This document shows, piece by piece, positions 23,483 through 30,616 of a DNA stretch of 34,339 nucleotides. The notes below the pieces were generated by a model that was given only the letters and a program-made list of their open reading frames with translations, made no database searches and was not told the DNA's origin. Position numbers and translations under genes: made by a program. Position 1 is the stretch's first letter. Each line of letters opens with the position of its first letter. The stretch covers positions 1 to 34,339 of the forward strand of contig CALFJE010000010.1 in NCBI GenBank assembly GCA_937877545.1, in the 5' to 3' direction. This DNA is from an uncultured Selenomonadales bacterium. GTDB taxonomy: Bacteria; Bacillota; Negativicutes; Selenomonadales; Selenomonadaceae.

Positions 23483-24655
23483 TTGGATAATCAAGTGCAA
23501 GCTCTGTTCAATCAAATTATGAATTTGTTCAATCGGCTGGAGCTTACCGATAACAAAATCGTTTTCGTAAACTTCATGGGGCGCGGTTTCGGTTGTAACC
23601 CCAAGTACATTGCGCTGGAGATTCTGCGTCAAAATCTGCCGTATGATATGGTGTGGCTCGTCAACGACCTCAACGAGCCGATGCCTGCGCGGATTCGCAA
23701 GACAGTCTACGGCAGTATCGATTCGATTTACGAGTTGGCGACCGCCAAAGTTATTGTGTCGAACGTCAAAAATCTCTTGCCCTTTCCCGGCAAAAAGCGC
23801 GGGCAGTTTTTCATTATGACGTGGCACGGCGGTCCCAACGGCTTCAAGGCTTTAGAAAAAGACGCTGAAGACAAATTGTCGTCCGCTTACGTCTGCGAGT
23901 CTAAGATAAATTCTCAAATAACCGATTTGATGCTTGCGGACACTCAATACGGTTATAATGTAATGAGCAAAGTATTTTATTACGACGGCGAAATTCTCAA
24001 GGTTGGCTTGCCGCGCAACGATTTGTTCTTCCAACGTGACGAAAAGCTAATCGCGCAGATTCGTCAAGTATCGGGCATTCCTGAAGGCAACAAAGTTATC
24101 ATGTACGCGCCGACCTTCCGCAACGACCCTGCAACTACTGCGGCGGTTTGCCGGCTCGATACTCAACGCCTGCTTAAAGTCATGCGTAAACGTTTCGGCG
24201 GCGACTGGACGCTCCTCGTGCGCCACCACCCCAACGTTGCCGGCTACTTCGTCAAAGAATCTTTCGGTGACAACGTCATCAACGCCACGGCTTATCCCGA
24301 TATTCAGGAACTGATTCTAATCGCCGACGTGCTCATTTCCGATTATTCGGGAGTTATCTGCGATTTCATGTTTACGGGCAAGACGGTTTTCATTTACGCC
24401 AAAGACTTCGACACCTATCCCAACGAGCGCGGCTTCAAGCCCTTGTACTTTGAGTTGCCCTATCGCGTCAACCGCAGCGAGGCGGAACTTTTTGCCGACA
24501 TTAAGACTTTTGACGCCGCCGCTTTGGAGCCGAAAGTTAAACAACTCATTGATAAGATTCAGCCTTTCGACACGGGACACGCCTCTGAGGAAGTCGTCAA
24601 GCGAATCAATTCCTTTATCGTCAATTCAATAATCCCCTCGAAGCATACCGTCTGA
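23483..24655 (+). CDS. CDP-glycerol glycerophosphotransferase family protein (TagF-like)
   Basis: The 390-residue protein resembles the catalytic domain of TagF/TarF-type poly(glycerophosphate) transferases: KIVFVNFMGRGFGCNPKYIA, YDMVWLVNDLN, FIMTWHGGPNGFKAL (the TWHG motif), LKVGLPRNDLFF, VIMYAPTFR, LLVRHHPNV and ADVLISDYSGVICDFMF (SDYSS-like). It is expected to add glycerol-phosphate or a related alditol phosphate to a glycan at the inner membrane. The frame is open back to ATG 23270, but I choose TTG 23483: GGAGATGGTCTTTTGGATAA matches the leader of the 26248 gene, and family similarity begins here. A strong terminator follows. Confidence 0.8.
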   Translation: MDNQVQALFNQIMNLFNRLELTDNKIVFVNFMGRGFGCNPKYIALEILRQNLPYDMVWLVNDLNEPMPARIRKTVYGSIDSIYELATAKVIVSNVKNLLPFPGKKRGQFFIMTWHGGPNGFKALEKDAEDKLSSAYVCESKINSQITDLMLADTQYGYNVMSKVFYYDGEILKVGLPRNDLFFQRDEKLIAQIRQVSGIPEGNKVIMYAPTFRNDPATTAAVCRLDTQRLLKVMRKRFGGDWTLLVRHHPNVAGYFVKESFGDNVINATAYPDIQELILIADVLISDYSGVICDFMFTGKTVFIYAKDFDTYPNERGFKPLYFELPYRVNRSEAELFADIKTFDAAALEPKVKQLIDKIQPFDTGHASEEVVKRINSFIVNSIIPSKHTV

Positions 24656-24685
24656 TTTTAAGGCATTTGCATATGCGCAACAAAA

Positions 24686-24718
24686 ATCCCCCGCCATTCA
24701 ACGGGGGATAATTTTTTT
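24686..24718 (+). terminator. Rho-independent terminator after the TagF-like gene
   Basis: ATCCCCCG, loop CCATTCAA, CGGGGGAT, then AATTTTTTT. It ends the 18429-24655 unit. The 170 bases from there to the convergent oxidoreductase hold no gene, only small palindromes. Confidence 0.9.
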
Positions 24719-24887
24719 GACTCCACGCAGATTCCGGAGCGAGTTGGTAAACTCAAAATTACCATGTGACGAGGAATTTTTTCGCATGACGCGGCGTAAG
24801 CGCGAAGGCGTACTTAGGTACGTCAAGCGCGCAACAACAAAGTCAGGCGGAAAAATAACCGTCACTGTCTGATTGTACCAACAGCAC

Positions 24888-26123
24888 CTAGCCGACGTTG
24901 CGTTTGGCGGTGAGATATTCGTCCATAGCCTTGGCAACGATTTTGGAATATTTGACGGCAAGCACGACGTTTTTCGCGCCCGCAACCACGTCGCCGCTGG
25001 AAAAGACGCCTTCGCGGGTGGTACGCCCCTCCTCGTCGACGACTATCAAGCCGCTGTCCGAAACCTTGAGGTCGTGCGTCGTGTTGACAATCTTATCCTT
25101 CGGACCTTGGCTTATCGCGATAATCGTGCTGTCGGCGGGCATGAGAACCGGCTCCTCCTCGCGAATCAAGTTGCCCGCCTCGTCGAAAATCTTTGGCGTG
25201 AATATCGGACCTTCCTCGGTGAATTCCTTAATCGCCATGCCCTGCTGAAGTTCAATGCCGTCTATGTGCGCGTAGTCCAGCTCGCGCTGACTGGCGGCTA
25301 TCCTCTGACGGCGGGCGTAAAGCGTGACGTGTCTGGAGCCTTGCCTTACCACGGTACGCGCCACGTCGATTGCCGAATTGCCCGCGCCGATTATCGCCAC
25401 GTTGTCGCCCAGGTCGTAAGCGTCGGGGTTTTGCAGATAGTCAATCGCGTAGTGGACATTGCCCAGCGATTCGCCCTTGACGTGCGGTCTGCGCGGACGC
25501 CATACACCCGTGCCGATAAATATTGCGTCGTAGCCGTCGTTAAACAAGTCGTCGAGGTGAAGTGCGCCGCCGATAGCCGTATTCGGGCGGAAGTGAATCC
25601 CCATTTCCCTAAGCTTCGTCTGATAGCGGTCGATAATCTTCCTCGGCAAGCGAAACGCGGGAATTCCGTAGCGCATCATGCCGCCGACTTTATCCATGCG
25701 CTCAAAGATTGTGATACGGTAGCCGAGCGCGGAAAGCTTTATGGCAATGGTAATGCCCGCCGGACCGGAGCCGATTATCGCCACGCGCTGACCGGTATCG
25801 GGCGCACGTTCCAGGCTTATCTTGTCGAAATAAAAATCCGATATGTAATTTTCGATGCTTGGGATTTGAACCGCCGAGCCGTCCTTGCGCTTGCCCTGTA
25901 TGCAGTTGCCCTCGCATTGATTTTCGTGGTCGCAGACCAAGGAGCAGACGACGCTGAGCGGGTTGTTGTCGAAGAGCATACGCCCCGCCTCCTCGGTTTG
26001 CCCCGCAAGGAACAGGCGAATCATTTCGGGGATGTCGGTTTGAATCGGACAGCCTTTGATTCGGCACAGCGGCTTTTTGCATTGCAAGCACCGCCGCGCC
26101 TCGTTGATGACGTGTGCAGCCAT
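24888..26123 (-). CDS. GltD-like NAD(P)H-dependent FAD/Fe-S oxidoreductase
   Basis: A 411-residue protein of the glutamate synthase small-subunit family, which also includes NfnB/SudA-type subunits. The N-terminus has two cysteine clusters for 4Fe-4S centres (CLQCKKPLCRIKGCPI and CSLVCDHENQCEGNC). Then come the FAD loop AIIGSGPAGITIAIKLSALGY, the NAD(P) loop AIIGAGNSAIDVART, and EGVFSSGDVVAGAKNVVLAV near the end. It passes electrons from NAD(P)H to a partner; no large glutamate synthase subunit is adjacent, so the partner is unknown. ATG 26123 follows GGGAGGG. It is divergent from the 26248 gene. Confidence 0.85.
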   Translation of the reverse strand: MAAHVINEARRCLQCKKPLCRIKGCPIQTDIPEMIRLFLAGQTEEAGRMLFDNNPLSVVCSLVCDHENQCEGNCIQGKRKDGSAVQIPSIENYISDFYFDKISLERAPDTGQRVAIIGSGPAGITIAIKLSALGYRITIFERMDKVGGMMRYGIPAFRLPRKIIDRYQTKLREMGIHFRPNTAIGGALHLDDLFNDGYDAIFIGTGVWRPRRPHVKGESLGNVHYAIDYLQNPDAYDLGDNVAIIGAGNSAIDVARTVVRQGSRHVTLYARRQRIAASQRELDYAHIDGIELQQGMAIKEFTEEGPIFTPKIFDEAGNLIREEEPVLMPADSTIIAISQGPKDKIVNTTHDLKVSDSGLIVVDEEGRTTREGVFSSGDVVAGAKNVVLAVKYSKIVAKAMDEYLTAKRNVG

Positions 26124-26190
26124 GAATTTTCCCTCCCAAAATACAATCTTCCCGCGCAGTTTAAATCAATTTCGCGCAAATGGCAACGCG

Positions 26191-26219
26191 TTGCAAAACA
26201 TTTTCCGCCATAATATAAT
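26191..26219 (+). promoter_or_regulatory. Promoter of the GT2 / radical SAM cassette
   Basis: TTGCAA (26191-26196), 17 bases, TATAAT (26214-26219), 28 bases before TTG 26248 with TTTGGAGG between. It appears to drive the genes up to 32183. Confidence 0.75.
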
Positions 26220-26247
26220 CCCTGCAAATTACTTTGGAGGTGGTCTC

Positions 26248-28503
26248 TTGGATAAAAATCCTGCCGTATCCGTAATTGTTCCGATTTACAACGTCGAGCG
26301 TTACGTCAAGTTTTGCGTCGACAGCATTTTAAATCAGACGTTCCAAGACTTTGAGATTATCCTGATTGACGACGCCACGCCCGATAATTCCTACACGCTC
26401 TGCCAACAGCTTTACGGCGGCAACGCCAAGGTGCGCTTCGTGCGCCACGAGGTCAATCAAGGTCTCGGTCCGGCTCGCAATACCGGCGTCAAGCACGCTC
26501 GCGGCAAATATGTTTACTTCGTCGACAGCGACGATTTTATTTTGCCCGACGCCCTGGAGAAATTCTACACCGCCGCCGAAAAGTCAAACGCGCAAGTCGT
26601 GCACGCGGCGATTTGGTACGAGCTTAAGCAGGACGAACCTTTTCCCATCCGCAATGAAAATTTAACGTTGAAGGTGGACAAATACAATCGCGAGGGCTTT
26701 ATCACCAACAACTTGCCGCAAAGATTGTTCGTTCATCATCAGTACAGCGTTACGGCGTCAATGGCGTGGCTCTGCTTTTGCCGCAAGGATTTTCTGGAGT
26801 CGCGCCGCCTCGAATTCCTTAACATCATTTCCGAGGACGAGACGTTTAAATTTGCGCTCCTGTGCCTGACCGAACGCTACTACATCTTGCCGCAACCGAC
26901 TTACGTTTATCGCAGGCGCAGCGGCTCCCTCATGACGGCAAAAGACCTCAAGCACTTGCAACGAGGTATCCAATCCCTTGCGGTCGGCTCATTGTATTTG
27001 GGCAATTTCTTCGACCGCTTCCCGCGCTTTAACGGCTACGAGCAGTGGCGCGAGGCTATCGTCAATAAATTTTTTACCGACTTCGCGAACAACCACACGT
27101 TCCCGACTTACGACAATCCGAACTTGAGCGCGGAGACCAATGCCGTCGCCCGCAATACGTTGGAGCCGTTCTTTAAGCAGGGCGAGCCGTTCGTGCGCTT
27201 TTTCTTCAACGGCTATCATTTGTATCGCCGCCAAGCCGAATTGCTTTGGAATCAGAATCAGCGACTTGCCGCATTGCCCGCCCTCCTTACCCGCGAACAG
27301 CCCAACATGCTTAGGATTATGGACGCCCTCCGCGTCAACGACAAGCGGATTTTCGTAATGGGCACGCCCTCACACGGCAACCTCGGCGACCAGGCGATTG
27401 TTGCGGGCGAATTGCTCACGCTGAAAAGTTTCTTCCCCGACCACGCGATTATCGATATTCCCTACGACTATCTGACGGGCGACCTCGGCGAACTGTTTTG
27501 GGGGCTGGGCTTCGATAAGCTTGTTCGCGCCACGGGTACAATCTTCATGCACGGCGGCGGCAACCTCGGCAACTTGTGGCTCAACGAGGAGGCACTCCGT
27601 CGCAAGCTGATTGAAAAGTTTCCGTCGAACAAAATCGTCATCTTTCCGCAGAGCATTCACTTCACCAACGACGACGCCGGGCGCAAGGAACTTGAAACCA
27701 GCGCACGGATTTACAACGCGCACCCGGACCTCCACTTGATGACACGCGACGAAAACAGCTTCAACCTCGCGCAGAGGATTTTCCCCGCCGTGAATAAATA
27801 TCTCCTGCCCGACGCCGTTACCGTCATGCACGGAGCCTTAGATAATGTTGACGTTAAGCGCGAAGGCGTGCTGTTCGTCCTGCGCAAGGATAAGGAAAAA
27901 GTTCGCGACGACCGCAAGATTAAGCTGTTGCAGGCGGCTTTCGACAAGGCTCATATCCCCTACGCCGTGACCGATACCGTCATTGCCGACAAAATCAACG
28001 CCTTCAACCGCGACGCGAAACTCCGAGACATTTTCAATCGCATTCGGCGGAGCAAGCTCGTCATCACCGACAGGTTTCACGGCGTCATATTTGCTTTTAT
28101 CACGCGCACGCCCGTCCTCGCCTTTAAGTCGTTCGATACAAAAATCTCTTCGGGCATAAAGTGGTTTAAAGATTTGCCGTCGATTTTCTACGCCGAGGCG
28201 ACGGATTCAGCCGGCATTGAGAAATTTATCAATCGCGCCCTCGCCGACGGGTTGCCCTTCCCCGAAATGAATTCGGCGATTAAATTCCACGCCCGCGAAA
28301 TGTTCACCGACGTGCTGAATCGAATCGTCAACACGGCTCCCATTGTCAACTATAATGCCCCCCCCGTTTACCTCAGAAGGTTGACAATCGCGTCAAGAAG
28401 GTCTTTACCTTGGCGGTGCCGCTGTCGATTTGCAATTTCCGTTGCCATTACTGCTACCTGTCGCAACGCTCGGAAGCGTATCAGGGCGTTCAGCCGCAGA
28501 TGA
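26248..28503 (+). CDS. GT2 glycosyltransferase fused to polysaccharide pyruvyl transferase, 3' frame altered at a C8 tract
   Basis: Two-domain protein. Residues 1 to about 330 are a GT2 (GT-A) transferase: AVSVIVPIYNVERYVKFCVD, LIDDATPDNS, GLGPARNTGVKHARGKYVYF and VDSDDF (the metal-binding DxD). From about 364 it is a polysaccharide pyruvyl transferase domain: GTPSHGNLGDQAIV, FMHGGGNLGNLW, IVIFPQSIHF, VITDRFHGVIFAF. It would both elongate a glycan and add a pyruvate ketal. TTG 26248 follows TTTGGAGGTGG. Near the end a C8 run (28358-28365) sets the frame. With seven C the protein would stop at NAPPFTSEG; with six or nine it would fuse to the radical SAM gene. With eight it gains an arginine-rich tail of about 45 residues that looks out of frame. 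Confidence 0.8.
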   Translation: MDKNPAVSVIVPIYNVERYVKFCVDSILNQTFQDFEIILIDDATPDNSYTLCQQLYGGNAKVRFVRHEVNQGLGPARNTGVKHARGKYVYFVDSDDFILPDALEKFYTAAEKSNAQVVHAAIWYELKQDEPFPIRNENLTLKVDKYNREGFITNNLPQRLFVHHQYSVTASMAWLCFCRKDFLESRRLEFLNIISEDETFKFALLCLTERYYILPQPTYVYRRRSGSLMTAKDLKHLQRGIQSLAVGSLYLGNFFDRFPRFNGYEQWREAIVNKFFTDFANNHTFPTYDNPNLSAETNAVARNTLEPFFKQGEPFVRFFFNGYHLYRRQAELLWNQNQRLAALPALLTREQPNMLRIMDALRVNDKRIFVMGTPSHGNLGDQAIVAGELLTLKSFFPDHAIIDIPYDYLTGDLGELFWGLGFDKLVRATGTIFMHGGGNLGNLWLNEEALRRKLIEKFPSNKIVIFPQSIHFTNDDAGRKELETSARIYNAHPDLHLMTRDENSFNLAQRIFPAVNKYLLPDAVTVMHGALDNVDVKREGVLFVLRKDKEKVRDDRKIKLLQAAFDKAHIPYAVTDTVIADKINAFNRDAKLRDIFNRIRRSKLVITDRFHGVIFAFITRTPVLAFKSFDTKISSGIKWFKDLPSIFYAEATDSAGIEKFINRALADGLPFPEMNSAIKFHAREMFTDVLNRIVNTAPIVNYNAPPVYLRRLTIASRRSLPWRCRCRFAISVAITATCRNARKRIRAFSRR
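28358..28365 (+). repeat. C8 homopolymer at the GT2-pyruvyl transferase / radical SAM junction
   Basis: TATAATG, then eight C, then GTTTACC. The ATG at 28355 just before the run is in frame with the radical SAM gene only if the run has seven or ten C. Confidence 0.9.
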
Positions 28504-29450
28504 AGTATTCGCCGGAACAAGTGGCGCGTGCGTTGTCACCCGAACGGCTCGGCGGGCTGGCGTTGTTCAACCTCTGCGCGGACGGCGAAACGCTCTTGCT
28601 CAAGGATTTGGACGTTTACGCACGGCGGCTTGTGGAGCAGGGGCATTACGTCGAAATCGTCACCAACTGCACGATAACGCCCATGCTCGACAAAATTTTG
28701 GCGTGGGATAAGGATCTGTTGGCGCATGTGGAGTTCAAGTGTTCGTTCCATTGGCTGGAGCTTAAAAAGCGGAAACTGCTCCGAGTGTTCGCCCGCAACG
28801 TCAACAAGATTTGGGACGCGGGCGCGTCGGCTTGCGTGGAGATAACGCCGAGCGACGAGCTAATCCCCTATATCGACGAGATAAAGGATTTTTCGCTTAA
28901 GAAATTCGGAGCACTCCCGCACATAACCATTGCCCGCGACGACAGAACACGCGGCATAGAAATTTTGAGCAAGTTGCCCAAGGAGGAATTCCTTAAGACG
29001 TGGCGGCAATTCGATTCGACGTTCTTTAATTACAAGGCTAGTATCTTCGGCTTGCGGCAGGAGGAATTTTGTTATGCGGGCATGTGGAGCGCGATTATCG
29101 ATTTGAGCAACGGGCAGGCTAAGGCTTGCTATTGCGGCAGAAAATTTGGCGACGTGTTTGCCAATCCCGATTCGGAATTCCCGACGTTCCCCGTCGGCAA
29201 GTGTTCAATCGCGCATTGTTACAACGGGCATTTTTGGATGACGTTCGGCGACATCACCGACCAAACGCAATTCACCTATGCCGATATGCGAAACCGTGTT
29301 CGTTCCGACGGGCGCGAGTGGCTTAATCCCAAGCTCAAGGAATTTTTCAGTTCCAAACTCAGCGACAACAACCGGCTGCTCTCCGACGCCGAAAAGCTCC
29401 AGTACATGATTATGAACCGTTTGGGTTTGGGCGAATACCCCCCAATTTGA
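28410..29450 (+). CDS. Radical SAM protein with extra C-terminal cysteines, 1
   Basis: Radical SAM enzyme (346 residues in the visible frame). The CxxxCxxC cluster is ICNFRCHYCYLSQ; downstream are LFNLCADGETLL (the GGE-like SAM segment), EIVTNCTIT and the motif LELKKRKLLRVFARNVNKIW. A second cysteine group (EEFCYAGM, AKACYCGRKF, GKCSIAHCYNGHF) suggests SPASM-like auxiliary Fe-S clusters. The first cysteine is only eight residues from TTG 28410, too close for a normal N-terminus. In frame upstream are KVDNRVKKVFTLAVPLSI and the C8 run, so the true start is probably ATG 28355 when the tract has seven or ten C. It shares layout with the second radical SAM gene at 30609. The substrate is unknown; surface-glycan or peptide modification is inferred from context. 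Confidence 0.75.
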   Translation: MAVPLSICNFRCHYCYLSQRSEAYQGVQPQMKYSPEQVARALSPERLGGLALFNLCADGETLLLKDLDVYARRLVEQGHYVEIVTNCTITPMLDKILAWDKDLLAHVEFKCSFHWLELKKRKLLRVFARNVNKIWDAGASACVEITPSDELIPYIDEIKDFSLKKFGALPHITIARDDRTRGIEILSKLPKEEFLKTWRQFDSTFFNYKASIFGLRQEEFCYAGMWSAIIDLSNGQAKACYCGRKFGDVFANPDSEFPTFPVGKCSIAHCYNGHFWMTFGDITDQTQFTYADMRNRVRSDGREWLNPKLKEFFSSKLSDNNRLLSDAEKLQYMIMNRLGLGEYPPI

Positions 29451-30616
29451 ATTTATCTAAGTTTGAAAATATTTTACTGGTCGACGAGGTTATCATCGAG
29501 GGGAGCCGCTTAACCGTCAAGTACATCATCACCGGCGGGTGGCGGAAGTATTTCAACGCGGGCACGGATTTTACCGTCGAATACAGCGAGGACATTTCCG
29601 CGACGCCCGAAAGTATCGCCGTGTTGCCTTTCCTGTGCAACGTCCTGCCGATTGCCTGGGTTTGCAATGCTTGCGTCGTCGTCCCCGAATTGGATTTCGA
29701 CTTTCACAACCACCTCGCGCAGATTAAGCAGGGCTATATCGACATGTACCCGCGCATAGATTTTGGCGGGGCGTTGATTGTAGGCAAATTGGTTGAGCGC
29801 GATTATAAAACCTGCGCGGAGACTGCGGCATTTTTCAGCGGCGGAGTTGATTCGTTCGACACGCTGATTGCTCACGTCGACGAACACCCCACGTTGATAA
29901 CTTTGCTCGGCTCGGACGTAAAGCTCACCGATAAGGCGGGTTGGGAACGCGTCAGCAAACACGCCCGCGAGACCGCCGCGCAATTCGGGTGCAAGAATCT
30001 GTTCATCGCGTCGAATTTCCGCCTGTTCCTAAACGAGGGCGCGTTGTCGAATCTGGTCATGCCCCGCGCCAATGACGGCTGGTGGCACGGCTTCCAACAC
30101 GGTATCGGCATAATCAGCCACGCCGCCCCCTACGCCTACCTCCACAAGCTCAAGACGATTTATATCGCGTCGACGCACAGCAAAGAATTTACCGTGACTT
30201 GCGCCTCCGACCCGACGATTGATAATCACGTACATATCGGTAAATGCGCGACGGTTCATGACGGCTACGAGTTCAGCCGACAGGATAAGATTCGACGGAT
30301 TTGCGAATACAAGCGGGCGACGGGCACGCCGATTCAGCTAAGAGTTTGTTGGATCTCTTCGGGCGGGCAGAATTGTTGCGCGTGCGAAAAGTGTTATCGA
30401 ACGATTTGCGGCATTTTGGCAGAGGGCGACAATCCCAAGGAAATGGGCTTCCCGTCCTATTCGTTGGAGTGGCTTAGGCAAAATTTCCCAAAGCCCGGTT
30501 TCCTTTCGCAGACGACGTTCATCTTTTGGCAAAACATACAAGCGCGATTCCGCGAGCGTCCCGAAAATTTGCCTAAGGATTTGGATTGGTTAATGGGGGT
30601 GGAGTTCCATGGATAA
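29447..30616 (+). CDS. PP-loop (N-type ATP pyrophosphatase) family protein
   Basis: The 389-residue protein has the PP-loop SGGVDS in AAFFSGGVDSFDTLIAHVDE, as in QueC, asparagine synthase and other adenylating enzymes. The N-terminal 120 residues are unlike those enzymes, and the C-terminus holds a possible metal site, CWISSGGQNCCACEKCYRTI. Such proteins activate a carboxylate or carbonyl by AMP transfer. The predicted start is TTG 29447, overlapping the radical SAM stop (TTGA); it lacks a good ribosome site and so depends on coupling. A C6 run (29438-29443) precedes it, and one more C would fuse the two reading frames. The stop overlaps the next start by eight bases. Substrate unknown. Confidence 0.7.
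   Translation: MNLSKFENILLVDEVIIEGSRLTVKYIITGGWRKYFNAGTDFTVEYSEDISATPESIAVLPFLCNVLPIAWVCNACVVVPELDFDFHNHLAQIKQGYIDMYPRIDFGGALIVGKLVERDYKTCAETAAFFSGGVDSFDTLIAHVDEHPTLITLLGSDVKLTDKAGWERVSKHARETAAQFGCKNLFIASNFRLFLNEGALSNLVMPRANDGWWHGFQHGIGIISHAAPYAYLHKLKTIYIASTHSKEFTVTCASDPTIDNHVHIGKCATVHDGYEFSRQDKIRRICEYKRATGTPIQLRVCWISSGGQNCCACEKCYRTICGILAEGDNPKEMGFPSYSLEWLRQNFPKPGFLSQTTFIFWQNIQARFRERPENLPKDLDWLMGVEFHG

Noticed and set aside
24873..26213. 446-residue open frame on the plus strand opposite the oxidoreductase
   Set aside because: The minus-strand frame has clear Fe-S, FAD and NAD(P) motifs; the plus-strand frame has low-complexity, unrecognisable sequence and is a by-product of GC-rich codons.
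29438..29443. C6 run at the radical SAM / PP-loop junction as a fourth slip tract
   Set aside because: Six bases is short for frequent slipping and the present frames are both usable through a TTGA overlap; noted in the gene entry only.
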